Assembly (NCBI RefSeq): GCF_003594875.1
Contig: NZ_QZEY01000005.1
Span: forward strand, 248,001-312,000
From: Bailinhaonella thermotolerans
Lineage (GTDB): Bacteria; Actinomycetota; Actinomycetes; Streptosporangiales; Streptosporangiaceae
Direction of reading: 5' to 3'
DNA length: 64,000 nucleotides
Shown here: positions 25,260 through 33,394 of the stretch, in pieces
How positions within the stretch are numbered: position 1 is the stretch's first letter
Layout: each line of letters begins with the position of its first letter
Translations under genes and position numbers: made by a program
The notes under the pieces: generated by a model
Database searches by the model: none
What the model was told of the DNA's origin: nothing
What the model saw: the letters and a program-made list of their open reading frames with translations, nothing else

Positions 25260-25352
25260 AAGGGCCCGCGGGAGCCGTACGGCACGGCAGGACGCCGCGT
25301 GGGCCGTACGGCATGGCGACGCGCCGGCGTGGGCCGTACGGCATGGCGAAGG
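25260..25352. repeat. GCCGTACGGC-type intergenic repeats (three copies)
   Basis: GCCGTACGGCA occurs three times in about 90 bp, the last two in a longer repeated context (GTGGGCCGTACGGCATGGCG). This is the same palindrome that forms the 19-bp array near 45.9 kb. Confidence 0.7.
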
Positions 25353-25389
25353 CCCGCCGCGGCCGGAGGAGGGCGGGGAGGGCGCGCGG

Positions 25390-26022
25390 TCAGGCGGGGA
25401 CGGGCGGGGTGACGCGGGAGAGGGAGCGGCGGAACGCGAGCACGGAGACCAGGGCGGCCGCGCCCATGAGGGTGACGATCGCGACGCTGCGGACGACCAG
25501 GTAACCGCCGGGGGTGAGGGTGAGGAGGAGCCAGATGCTCACGGCGGCGTTGAGGAACTGGACCAGGCCCCACATCAGGGAGATGCGGCGGAAGAACGTG
25601 CGCATCGGGGCGTCGGCGCGGACCCAGTCGGGAAGCGGGACGAGGTCGGTGGTGACGCGCTCGGCCAGCGGGCGGCCGAGGGGGACGGAGGCGAAGAACG
25701 CCATGCTGACGCCGAGGACGCCCAGGCAGGGCGGGAGGAAGAAGAAGACCAGGTTCCCTGTCGCGATGGCGGCGACGCCGCGCGCGGTGATGGCGATCGC
25801 GGCGAGGACGACGGTGCCGGGAACCGGGTGGCGGCGGGCCAGCCGCCAGGCGATGCCGCCGTACACCCAGGCCATCGCGGCGAGGACGGACCAGGCGGCG
25901 CCGGCCAGGACGAGGGCGGTGTACGAGATCACGACCGGGGCGATCATGCTCTCCGCCACGCGGGGAGCGGCGTGGCGTAACAGGGGACCAAGACGGGGCA
26001 GCTCGAAGTGCGTGGGTCGCAT
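25390..26022 (-). CDS. integral membrane protein (VC0807-like)
   Basis: A 210-residue protein with five to six membrane helices (for example VISYTALVLAGAAWSVLAAMAWV, GNLVFFFLPPCLGVLGVSMAFFAS, VAIVTLMGAAALVSVLA). It contains SVPLGRPLAERVTTDLVPLPDW and FFRRISLMWGLVQFLNAAVS, seen in the uncharacterised VC0807-like family. No enzymatic motif is visible. It is convergent with nothing and divergent from the SCP2 gene. Confidence 0.75.
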   Translation of the reverse strand: MRPTHFELPRLGPLLRHAAPRVAESMIAPVVISYTALVLAGAAWSVLAAMAWVYGGIAWRLARRHPVPGTVVLAAIAITARGVAAIATGNLVFFFLPPCLGVLGVSMAFFASVPLGRPLAERVTTDLVPLPDWVRADAPMRTFFRRISLMWGLVQFLNAAVSIWLLLTLTPGGYLVVRSVAIVTLMGAAALVSVLAFRRSLSRVTPPVPA

Positions 26023-26116
26023 GTGCGTCGCTTTGAGGGGGGGTAGACGGCGCGGTCTCAGAGACGTTACGCGAAGAACGCCACCGCTCGGACCGATTCT
26101 GAGAACGTTCCATCCC

Positions 26117-26146
26117 TTGACAGCTATTAGACGGAGTATTCAATAG
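26117..26146 (+). promoter_or_regulatory. candidate promoter/operator of the SCP2 gene
   Basis: TTGACA at 26117-26122 is a consensus -35 hexamer. CTATT (26124) and AATAG (26142) mirror each other around an ACGGAG-containing centre, resembling TetR-type operators. The start codon is at 26151, leaving little room for a leader; spacing to a -10 is not ideal. Confidence 0.4.
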
Positions 26147-26150
26147 AGCT

Positions 26151-26588
26151 ATGAGCGACCCTCTTTCGCAGATCAGCACACCTGAGGAGCTCCGCGCCCT
26201 CCTCAGGGCCGAGGGCGTGGACGACGAGGTGATAAACACCTTCGTCGCGGAGCTCGGCACCGAGGCCGTGCTCCGCCGCGTCTTCGCGATCATGGAGCAG
26301 CGGTTCCGCCCGGAGAAGGCCGGCAAGAAGGCCACGGGCGTCGCGCAGTGGGAGATCACCGCGACCGACGGCGTGCACCCCTGGACGGTCACGTTCGCGG
26401 ACGGCACGGCGAAGGCGGAGGCCGGGCGCGCGGAGAAGCCGCGGGTCGTCCTCCGCCTCGGCATGCCGGACTTCCTGCGCCTGGTGGCCCAGGAGCTCGG
26501 CGGCGTCCAGGCCGTGATCTCCGGCCGGCTCAAGTTCTCCGGCGAGATCATGTGGGCCCAGGCGATGCAGAGCTGGTTCGACTGGTAG
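26151..26588 (+). CDS. SCP2 sterol-binding domain protein
   Basis: A 145-residue protein. Residues about 40-140 form an SCP2 lipid-binding domain: VAQWEITATDGVHPWTVTFADGTAKAEAG, RLGMPDFLRLVAQELGGVQAVISGRLKFSGEIMWAQ. In actinomycetes such proteins bind lipids or act as carriers in steroid/lipid metabolism. The neighbouring LLM oxidoreductase and esterase genes are convergent and could share a lipid-related role, which is inference. Confidence 0.88.
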   Translation: MSDPLSQISTPEELRALLRAEGVDDEVINTFVAELGTEAVLRRVFAIMEQRFRPEKAGKKATGVAQWEITATDGVHPWTVTFADGTAKAEAGRAEKPRVVLRLGMPDFLRLVAQELGGVQAVISGRLKFSGEIMWAQAMQSWFDW

Positions 26589-26645
26589 GCGCCCCCGGCG
26601 GACCCCCGCCGACAGGCCCCGCCGTCAGGCCCCGGCGTCCGGGTC

Positions 26646-27893
26646 CTACCTCGTCTGGAAGTCCGGCATCACCTTCTCGGCGAACACCTCAAGGTTGCGC
26701 TTGACCCGATCCAGCGGCGCCACGCCCTGCTGACCGGTCATGAACAGGCCGAACCACTCCAGGTCCGGGATCCGGCTCCGCATCCGCTCCAGCCCGGCCT
26801 TGACGTCGCCGGGTGTGCCCAGGAGCGCCAGGTCCGCGTCCGCCATGCGCTCGGCCGACGCCTCGCCCACGGGCTTCGCCGGGTCGTCGGACGGCCTGCG
26901 CAGCGCCTCCAGGTAGCCGAACGGCCCGAAGAAGCTCGCGAAGTCCCGGGTCAGGTACGGCCCCCAGGTGTTCATGGCGTCCTCCCGGCTCTCCCCCAGG
27001 CCCACGATCTTGAGGATGCCGGTGTGCTCGCCGAGCCGGTACTCCCGGCCCCGCTTGGCGCTCTCCGTCCGGTAGAGCTCGCACTTGGCCCGGTGCGCGT
27101 CCGGATCGGGCACGAACATCCACGGCACGATGTCGTGCTCGGCGCAGCGGATGATCGACCGGTCGCTGATCGAGAACGGCTGCCACAGCTCCGGGTGCGG
27201 ATCCTGGTACGGCCGGGGGCAGACGGAGACCGCCCGCACCCGCCCCTCGTCGTCCAGCTCCTCCGGCGACCCGAACGCGCGGGTCCACTCCTGCGCGGGC
27301 CAGCCCTCGATGCCCTCGTACGGGTACGGCACCTCGTAGCCGAGGATGTCCGACCTGTAGCGGACCGTCTCCTGCGTCCACGCCATCTTCATGATCTTCA
27401 GGAGCTCCCCGAAGACCTCGAAGTTGCGGTCGTCGGACGCCGATCCGTCCGAGCGCGCGGCGGCGGTGTGCCAGCGCTGCCCCAGCACGTTGGCCCAGCG
27501 GTTCTGGTAACCGCGCGCCACGCCCAGCCGCAGCCGCCCCTCGCAGAACTGGTCCAGCAGCGCCACGTCCTCCGCCGCCCGGATCGGGTCCCAGGCCGGG
27601 AGCACCATGCCCAGCGGCGCCAGCAGGATCCGCTCGGTCCGCGCGGCCAGGTCGGCCAGGAGCATGAGCGGGTTGACCGAGAACTCCAGGCCCTCGGAGT
27701 GGAAGTGGTGCTCGGTCACCATGATCGCGTCGATGCCCGCCTGGTCGGCGAGCACCGCGATCTCGCGCACCTCGGTGAGGAGGCGCTGGTACGACTCGGT
27801 GTCCCGGCCGATCGGGCGGCGGGACCGCGCGTTGTCGTACGCGCTGAAGCCCGAGCCGGGGATCTGGGGGTTGAGGAAGATCGCGAACTTCAT
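26646..27893 (-). CDS. LLM-class flavin-dependent oxidoreductase
   Basis: A 415-residue bacterial-luciferase-like TIM-barrel flavoprotein. Visible family marks: N-terminal KFAIFLNPQIPG, MVTEHHFHSEG, RILLAPLGMVLPAWDPIRAAEDVALLDQFCEGRLRLGVARGY. Such enzymes use FMNH2 or F420 to oxygenate or reduce organic substrates. It is the third gene of an operon after the HSL-type hydrolase, separated by about 100 bp, so a paralogous LLM gene sits on each side of the hydrolase. Substrate unknown. Confidence 0.9.
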   Translation of the reverse strand: MKFAIFLNPQIPGSGFSAYDNARSRRPIGRDTESYQRLLTEVREIAVLADQAGIDAIMVTEHHFHSEGLEFSVNPLMLLADLAARTERILLAPLGMVLPAWDPIRAAEDVALLDQFCEGRLRLGVARGYQNRWANVLGQRWHTAAARSDGSASDDRNFEVFGELLKIMKMAWTQETVRYRSDILGYEVPYPYEGIEGWPAQEWTRAFGSPEELDDEGRVRAVSVCPRPYQDPHPELWQPFSISDRSIIRCAEHDIVPWMFVPDPDAHRAKCELYRTESAKRGREYRLGEHTGILKIVGLGESREDAMNTWGPYLTRDFASFFGPFGYLEALRRPSDDPAKPVGEASAERMADADLALLGTPGDVKAGLERMRSRIPDLEWFGLFMTGQQGVAPLDRVKRNLEVFAEKVMPDFQTR

Positions 27894-27992
27894 GCGGGCA
27901 CCTCCGGTGTCGGCCCCCGAGACGGCGGATCCGGTGACCGGCCGGCGGCGGCGCCGCGATGGCGGGCGCGGGCCGCCCCCGGCCGGAGAACG

Positions 27993-29042
27993 TCAGCCGG
28001 CGGCGTCGGCCCCGGCGGCATCGGCAGCCCCGGCCCCGGCGGCGGCCCCGGCAGTGCCGGCGTCGGCGGCGTCGATGGCGCCTGCCCCGGCGGGCCCGGA
28101 GGCGGCGGCGGCGGTGTCGGCGGTGTCGGCACTGGCGGACAGGGCGGCGCGCAGCGCGGCGCAGGCCTCGTCGGTCGCGCGCCGGGCGGCGGGCAGGATC
28201 GCCCCCATCCCGAAGAAGCCGTGGAACAGCCCGTCGTACCGGGTCGCGGTCACGCTCACGCCCGCCTCGCGCAGCCGTACGGCGTAGGTCTCGCCCTCGT
28301 CGCGCAGCGGGTCGTGCTCGGCCGTCATCACCAGCGCGGGCGGCAGCCCGGCCAGGTTCGCGTCCAGGGGCGAGTCGTACGGCTTGCCGCCCAGGTAGTT
28401 GTCCCAGTACCACCGCATGTGGGCCGCCGTGAGGAAGTACCCCTCCGCGTTCTCGCCGTACGACGGGGTGTCCTGCGCCGGGTCGAGCATGGGGTAGACG
28501 AGGAGCTGGAACCGCAGCGGCGGCCCGCCCCGGTCGCGCGCGGCGAGGCAGACGCACGCGGCGAGGTTGGCGCCCGCGCTGTCCCCGGCCACCGCGAGCC
28601 TCTCCGGGTCCCCGCCCAGCCCGGCCGCGTGCCGGTGCGCCCAGGCGGTCGCGGCGTAGGCGTCCTCCTGCGGGATCGGGTACGGATGCTCGGGCGCGAG
28701 CCGGTAGTCCACCGCGATCACGATGGCCCCGGACCCCTCGGCGAGCTGGCGGCACACCCCGGCGTGCGAGTCGAGCCCGCCCAGCACCATGCCGCCGCCG
28801 TGGAAGTACACCACCACGGGGTACGGCTCCCGCCCGCCCCTCGGCCGGTAGATCCGCACGGGCAGGTCCGCGCCCGCCGCGTCGATCACCCGGTCCTCCA
28901 CGGAGCCCACCGGAGGCGGCTCGCCCAGGGCGGGGGTCTCGGCGAGCATCCGCCGCGCCTCGGCGGCGTCGAGCACCTCGGTGCCCACCTTGGGGAAGAA
29001 GTCGCTGATCACATCGATGATCGCCCGGGTCTGCGGGTCCAT
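27993..29042 (-). CDS. HSL-family alpha/beta hydrolase (esterase) with Ala/Gly tail
   Basis: A 349-residue hormone-sensitive-lipase-family esterase: oxyanion motif HGGG (in VVVYFHGGGMVLGGLDSH), nucleophile GDSAG, acid in EHDPLRDEG and His in DGLFHGFFGM. The family ends near residue 300; here about 48 more residues follow, almost only Ala, Gly, Asp and Thr. ATG 29042 lies 5 bp after the stop of the upstream LLM gene, so the genes are cotranscribed. Ester cleavage followed or preceded by flavin-dependent oxidation is the natural reading of the operon. Confidence 0.9.
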   Translation of the reverse strand: MDPQTRAIIDVISDFFPKVGTEVLDAAEARRMLAETPALGEPPPVGSVEDRVIDAAGADLPVRIYRPRGGREPYPVVVYFHGGGMVLGGLDSHAGVCRQLAEGSGAIVIAVDYRLAPEHPYPIPQEDAYAATAWAHRHAAGLGGDPERLAVAGDSAGANLAACVCLAARDRGGPPLRFQLLVYPMLDPAQDTPSYGENAEGYFLTAAHMRWYWDNYLGGKPYDSPLDANLAGLPPALVMTAEHDPLRDEGETYAVRLREAGVSVTATRYDGLFHGFFGMGAILPAARRATDEACAALRAALSASADTADTAAAASGPAGAGAIDAADAGTAGAAAGAGAADAAGADAAG

Positions 29043-29047
29043 GCGGA

Positions 29048-30166
29048 TCACCCTCTGAAGTGGGGGATGACGTTCTCGCCCCACTGCCGGATGGTCTCCA
29101 TGCAGACCTCCTGGGGCACGGTGCCCATCTGGATCAGGCACATGATCTCGTCGGCGCCGGCGTCGATCAGCCGCTCCACATACGCGATCGCGTCGGCCGC
29201 GTCGCCGTACGCATGTTTCACGTGAAACGTCGCCGTCGCGTTCGGGCTGACCGGGATCTTCGCCTCGTGCAGGTAGGCCACCTGCTGCTCGCCGGCCTCC
29301 CGGATGGCCTCCACCTCGTCCCGCCCGGTGTCCACGGCCTCGTCGGGCGGCGGGGCCGAGCCGTACCAGTGCGCGATGGACTGGGCGAAGAACCGCTGTC
29401 CCCGCGCTCCGACCTGCACGGCCTTGTCGCGGTCGTCCAGCACGATCGTCGGGCAGAGCGCCGAGAAGTGGTCGTTGGTCACCGAGGAGACCAGCTTCGT
29501 CCCGGAGCGGTTCCGGATCGCCGCGTCGTAGAAGGCCCTCATCTCCCTGACCTCGTCGGGTCCGGCGAACCCCAGCACGAGCGCGCCCACGCCGTACTCC
29601 GCCGCCAGCGTCAGCGTGTCCCGCTTCGAGCAGGCCAGGAAGAGCGGCGGGTGCGGGGCCTGCACCGGCCGGGGCAGGATCGGATGCGGCTCGATGTCCA
29701 GCAGCGGCCCGTGCCACTCCAGCTCGTCGTGCTCCCACGCCTTCGCGATGATCCGCAGCGACTCGTCCAGTTCCGCGTAGGTGTTCGCCGGATCCACGCC
29801 GCACAGGCCGGTCTCCTGCCGCGTCCCGCCGCGCCCCGCGCCCAGGTCCAGCCGCCCGCCGCTGAGCACGTCCAGCATCGCCGCCCGCTCCGCCACCCGC
29901 ACCGGGTGGTTGAACCCGAACGGCAGGCACACCACCCCGTGCCCCAGCCGGATCCGCGAGGTCTTGGCCGCGACGTACGACAGGAAGACCTCGGGCGCGC
30001 TCATGTGGGCGTACCACTTCAGCGCGTGGTGCTCCACCGCCCACACACGGTCGAACCCCATCTCCTCGGCGTGGACCGCCTGCTCCACGCAGTCCCGCAG
30101 CACCGCCCGCTCATGCCGCGGGCTCGGGTCGGCGAGCTGCGCCTCAAAGATCATCGAGAACTTCAC
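29048..30166 (-). CDS. LLM-class flavin-dependent oxidoreductase carrying an internal parS
   Basis: A 372-residue luciferase-like oxidoreductase: DRVWAVEHHALKWYAHMSAPEVFLSYVAAKTSRIRLGHGVV near the N-terminus, then FNHPVRVAERAAMLDVLSGGRLDLGAGRG. It opens an operon with an HSL esterase and a second LLM enzyme. The start is GTG 30166, with GAGGAG 8 bp upstream; that Shine-Dalgarno lies in one arm of a perfect palindrome. Near the C-terminus the codons for FHVKH form a parS site, in a surface-loop-like segment (NATATFHVKHAYGDAAD). Confidence 0.9.
   Translation of the reverse strand: MKFSMIFEAQLADPSPRHERAVLRDCVEQAVHAEEMGFDRVWAVEHHALKWYAHMSAPEVFLSYVAAKTSRIRLGHGVVCLPFGFNHPVRVAERAAMLDVLSGGRLDLGAGRGGTRQETGLCGVDPANTYAELDESLRIIAKAWEHDELEWHGPLLDIEPHPILPRPVQAPHPPLFLACSKRDTLTLAAEYGVGALVLGFAGPDEVREMRAFYDAAIRNRSGTKLVSSVTNDHFSALCPTIVLDDRDKAVQVGARGQRFFAQSIAHWYGSAPPPDEAVDTGRDEVEAIREAGEQQVAYLHEAKIPVSPNATATFHVKHAYGDAADAIAYVERLIDAGADEIMCLIQMGTVPQEVCMETIRQWGENVIPHFRG
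29214..29229. other. parS: parS centromere site inside a coding region
   Basis: GTTTCACGTGAAAC at 29215-29228 is a perfect 14-bp parS core, flanked by T and G (15 of 16 against the extended consensus). It is translated on the minus strand as FHVK. It lies 14.4 kb from the other parS. Confidence 0.93.
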
Positions 30167-30171
30167 ACGCG

Positions 30172-30204
30172 GCTCCTCGTATTCCTATTAGGAATACGAG
30201 GAGC
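30172..30204 (-). promoter_or_regulatory. perfect 33-bp palindrome overlapping the LLM operon ribosome-binding site
   Basis: GCTCCTCGTATTCCTA (30172-30187) and its exact inverse (30189-30204) flank a single base. Read on the minus strand, the arm nearest the gene ends in GAGGAG, the Shine-Dalgarno for GTG 30166. It could be a repressor operator or an RNA hairpin hiding the ribosome site. Confidence 0.8.
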
Positions 30205-30365
30205 GTGTCACGCCCACCCGATCCAATCAAGCCCTTGCTTGGTAACTCCTCATTTCGGACATAGCGGAAACAGGCTCGATCAACGGCGGCGGCCGATTTT
30301 ACTCAAAGGGAGTCCCGGCCGGGACCGTCCCCGGCCCTTGCTGCGGAAGGCGAGGAGGAGACCAG

Positions 30366-30782
30366 GTGAGCAGCTTCGACGCCGCTCTGCGTTATGCCAC
30401 TGTGGTGGAGAACGAGTTGATCCAGATCCGCGCCGACCAACTCGAAGCGACCAAGAGGGCCCTCGACGCCGCGGACAACCTGAACGACGAGATCACGGGG
30501 CTACGTGGTGATCTCGCGGCTTTCAGGGAGGTGCTCGGCAGTCCGGGCGAGAGCACACGGACCTTGAAGGCGGACACAGGGACCATCCACGGCGACGTGC
30601 GGACCATCCACGGCCACATGGACACGATCGGCGATCACATGGACGCCATTGACGATCACATGGACACGATCGGCGATCACATGGACGCCATCAAGGCGGA
30701 CATGGAGATCTTCAAAGACATGCTGGCGCAGGCGCTCGCCATCGTCATCGAGATGCGGGACAACCTCGACAAGCGGGGCTGA
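30366..30782 (+). CDS. coiled-coil protein with HMD-x-I heptad repeats
   Basis: A 138-residue protein from GTG 30366, preceded by GAGGAGGAG. It is helical throughout. Residues about 72-105 are near-perfect seven-residue repeats of the form HMDTIGD/HMDAIDD, encoded by a 42-bp DNA repeat, which would make a regular coiled coil with Met/Ile core positions. No signal peptide or membrane segment is visible. It is less GC-rich than its neighbours. Function unknown; resembles generic structural or partner-binding coiled coils. Confidence 0.75.
   Translation: MSSFDAALRYATVVENELIQIRADQLEATKRALDAADNLNDEITGLRGDLAAFREVLGSPGESTRTLKADTGTIHGDVRTIHGHMDTIGDHMDAIDDHMDTIGDHMDAIKADMEIFKDMLAQALAIVIEMRDNLDKRG
30616..30692. 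repeat. 42-bp tandem repeat inside the coiled-coil gene
   Basis: The sequence starting CACATGGACACGATCGG at 30616 is repeated exactly from 30658 for at least 35 bp. It encodes two heptads per unit. Confidence 0.9.
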
Positions 30783-30796
30783 CCACACCCGACTTC

Positions 30797-30830
30797 AGCG
30801 GCCGCCCTGGATTGTCAGGGGGCGGCCGCT
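30797..30830. terminator. bidirectional hairpin terminator between convergent genes
   Basis: AGCGGCCGCC (30797-30806) and GGCGGCCGCT (30821-30830) form a perfect 10-bp stem that overlaps the stop codon of the serine-hydrolase gene and is followed by TTTGG on the plus strand. Confidence 0.7.
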
Positions 30831-31792
30831 TTGGTGAGGGCTCGGGTGAAACGGGTGAGGCGGGCCACCGAGGCGTCCCAGGTGGTGCCTGAGGGGTAGG
30901 TGCTGAGGATCACCATGATGCGGCGGTCTCCGGGGCCGAGGACGCCGGTGGTGTGGAGGACGGGGTGGCCGAGGTCGGGGACGGCCGACGTGCGCGCGCG
31001 GGCCGGGAGGACCGCCGACGCGCGGGTGGCCTTGCAGGGGCGGGGCGGGTTCGCGGCGTGGCCGGACCAGCCCTGCTTGATCGCCCAGGGCCGGGGGACG
31101 GCGCGGGGGATGCCGAAGTACTGGTCGAAGCCGTCGGTGCCGCACTGCCCGGCCTTGCGGAGGTTGCCGAGGATGAAGTCGCGGACCTCGGGGCGGGCCC
31201 TGTCGAGGATGTGGCGGTACGTCTTGACGATGTCGGCGGCGGTGATCGTGGTGTAGCCCCAGAACCCGGGCTTGCTCGCCGGCGGCGGGAGCGTCCCGGG
31301 CAGGCCCAGGCGGCGGGCCGTGCGCGTGATGATCTGCCGCTGGCCGCCGCGCCGCCACAGCGCCGTCGCGGACCGGTCGTCGCTGACCCGGAGCATGGGT
31401 TCCAGCAGGGCGCGCGTCTCCTTCGGGATCGGCGCGCCGGGCTTCCTGGACTCCAGGTGGTCGAGCGCGATGAGGATCTTGACCACGGAGGCGGAGCGGA
31501 AGGCCCGCCGGGCGTTCCCCTGGAGCACCACCCGGCCGCTCGGGCGGTCGTAGACGACGTAGCCCGCCGTCATGCCCTGCGGCACGCGGGGCCGCTCCCG
31601 CCGCGGCTTCGGCGTCGCCCGCGGCCTCGCGCTCGCCGTACCGGCCGCAGGCGGGCGCGCCGCCGTACCGGAAGGGCGCGCGGACACGGACCCCTCGCCG
31701 CGCACCGGGTCGCCGCTCGCCGCGCCCCCCGAACAGGCCGTCACCAGCGGCACGGCCGCGGCCAGCGCGATCGCGCTCCTCATTGCTCGCAC
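30815..31792 (-). CDS. class A beta-lactamase-like serine hydrolase lipoprotein
   Basis: A 325-residue lipoprotein with a lipobox (LAAAVPLVTAC-SGG), an Ala/Pro/Arg-rich linker to about residue 72, and a beta-lactamase-like domain. SASVVKI supplies the S-x-x-K nucleophile pair, SDDRSATALW occupies the SDN-like loop, and IKQGWSGH and LHTTGV lie where the KTG strand is expected. It is probably a peptidoglycan-related hydrolase or lactamase-like protein rather than a resistance enzyme. Start GTG 31792 or ATG 31783. Confidence 0.82.
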   Translation of the reverse strand: MRAMRSAIALAAAVPLVTACSGGAASGDPVRGEGSVSARPSGTAARPPAAGTASARPRATPKPRRERPRVPQGMTAGYVVYDRPSGRVVLQGNARRAFRSASVVKILIALDHLESRKPGAPIPKETRALLEPMLRVSDDRSATALWRRGGQRQIITRTARRLGLPGTLPPPASKPGFWGYTTITAADIVKTYRHILDRARPEVRDFILGNLRKAGQCGTDGFDQYFGIPRAVPRPWAIKQGWSGHAANPPRPCKATRASAVLPARARTSAVPDLGHPVLHTTGVLGPGDRRIMVILSTYPSGTTWDASVARLTRFTRALTKAAAP

Positions 31793-31880
31793 TCGTCATG
31801 CCTACCAAACCCCGGCCGGGAGGGCGATCAAGGCCGGGTCAAGGTCTCGGCCGCGGCCACGCCCGGGCCGGGCCGGGGGC

Positions 31881-32462
31881 TCAGGCGCGGCGGGCGATGC
31901 CGGGGTAGTCCGCGACCAGGGCGTCGGGGCCGAAGACGATGTCGGCGGTGAAGTCGTCCTGGGTGAAGCGGATCAGGTTGGTGTCGAGGTGGGCGTAGCG
32001 CTGGGTGGCCGGGACGACCGCCAGGTGGGGCACGGCGACCCAGGCCATGGTGAAGCCGATCGAGCGCTTGGAGGTCAGGAGCTCGTGGCGGAGGACCGGC
32101 ATCGTGTTCGTGAGCGGGGACAGCCCGAGGTCGCAGTCGAGCGCGCCGGTCAGCGTGGTGACGTCGCCGCCGGGCGGCGGGCCGTCCAGGGTGCCGGACG
32201 CGTGCGCCGTGCAGGACCAGGAACCGTCGGGATCGCGGCACAGGTCGAGGGTGCGCAGCCAGCCGGAGCCGGACGCCCGGACGAGGAGCCGGTCCGTGAC
32301 GTACCCGTCGATCGTGGTCAGCTCGTAGTCGAGACGGTAGGGCTCGGGGTCCGCGCCGACCGCGAGGCCGCTCGCGGTGAGGCGGCGGGCGTCAAGGCGG
32401 ACCTCCGCGTATTCGGCCCCGGCGTCCTTGAGCCAGGTCACGGTGTGTGTCCTCTTCACCAC
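31881..32462 (-). CDS. putative glycolipid-binding protein (DUF1089 family)
   Basis: A 193-residue protein of the DUF1089 putative glycolipid-binding family: YRLDYELTTIDGYVTDRLLVRA, GSGWLRTLDLCRDPDGSW, and ALDCDLGLSPLTNTMPVLRHELL followed by FTMAWVAVPHLAVVPATQRYAHLD. It folds as a beta-barrel and has no signal peptide. GTG 32462 is used. It is probably a single transcription unit between a lipoprotein gene and SURF1. Confidence 0.85.
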   Translation of the reverse strand: MVKRTHTVTWLKDAGAEYAEVRLDARRLTASGLAVGADPEPYRLDYELTTIDGYVTDRLLVRASGSGWLRTLDLCRDPDGSWSCTAHASGTLDGPPPGGDVTTLTGALDCDLGLSPLTNTMPVLRHELLTSKRSIGFTMAWVAVPHLAVVPATQRYAHLDTNLIRFTQDDFTADIVFGPDALVADYPGIARRA

Positions 32463-32584
32463 GATCCCTCACCGCCCTCTGTCCTCACTTGTCAAGATAC
32501 GCCCCCGCGGCCCCGGGCGTCGCGATCGCGGGGAAACGGGCGGTGAGTCCCGGCCAGGCGGGCCGCCGGACAGCGGCGGGCCGG

Positions 32585-33394
32585 TCAGGCGGGGTGCGGG
32601 GGCGCCTCGCCCGGCTCGGCGGGACCGGCGGTGGCCGAGGAATCGGGACCGGACGCGCGGTCGCGGGCCTCGCGGCGGACGAGGAAGAACCAGCCGCCGA
32701 CGGCGATCACCGCGAAGACCCACCACTGCACGGCGTACGCCAGGTTGAGGCCGCCGCCACCGCCCACGTCGGGCGGGGGCACGGGCTCCGGCGCCGGGGC
32801 GCCCGCGGGTTCCTGCTTCGTCAGCTCGACGTATCCGCCGTAGACCTGCCCGGGCAGGCTCTTGGCCAGCGCCGGGACGTCGATGAGCAGCACCTGGCCG
32901 GCGGGCGTGCCGCCCCGGTCCTTGATGCCGGTGCTCGCGGTCGTCTCCGACGGCTGGAGCCGGCCGGTGACGGTGACCTGCCCGGCCGGGGCCGGCGGCA
33001 CCTTCGGCGCCTCCAGCGCGGTCGCGCCCGCGGGCACCCATCCGCGGTTCACGATGACCGTGCGGTCCCCCGACACCAGCGGCGTGATCACGTAGAAGCC
33101 GAGGCGGCTGTTCTGCGTCCGGCGGCGTACGACCAGTTCACGTGCCGTGTCGTAACGCCCGCTGACGGTCACCGCGCGGCGGCGCAGCTCGGCGGGCACC
33201 GGTCTGCCGGGCGCGTTCAGGGTCTCCAGCGGCACGGCGGCGGCGGCCAGGTTGCGTTCGGCGCGCGCGGCGATGACCGAGCGCTCCTCGAAACGGCCGT
33301 ACTGCCACTTGCCGAGCAGGATGAACGCCGGGATCACCAGCAACACGACGACGTGCAGCCCCAGCCAGCGGGGGGACAGCAGGAACCGGTACAC
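32585..33394 (-). CDS. SURF1-family cytochrome oxidase assembly protein
   Basis: A 269-residue SURF1 homologue: one membrane helix at each end (LGLHVVVLLVIPAFILLGKWQYGRFE near the start; LAYAVQWWVFAVIAVGGWFFLVRREA near the end) and a periplasmic domain with GFYVITPLVSGDRTVIVNRGWVPAG between. SURF1 inserts haem a into cytochrome c oxidase. GTG 33394 (VYRFLLSPRW) is preferred because SURF1 proteins begin with this YRFLL motif; a TTG three codons upstream is an alternative. The C-terminal 40 residues are a variable Ala/Pro/Glu tail. Confidence 0.9.
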   Translation of the reverse strand: MYRFLLSPRWLGLHVVVLLVIPAFILLGKWQYGRFEERSVIAARAERNLAAAAVPLETLNAPGRPVPAELRRRAVTVSGRYDTARELVVRRRTQNSRLGFYVITPLVSGDRTVIVNRGWVPAGATALEAPKVPPAPAGQVTVTGRLQPSETTASTGIKDRGGTPAGQVLLIDVPALAKSLPGQVYGGYVELTKQEPAGAPAPEPVPPPDVGGGGGLNLAYAVQWWVFAVIAVGGWFFLVRREARDRASGPDSSATAGPAEPGEAPPHPA

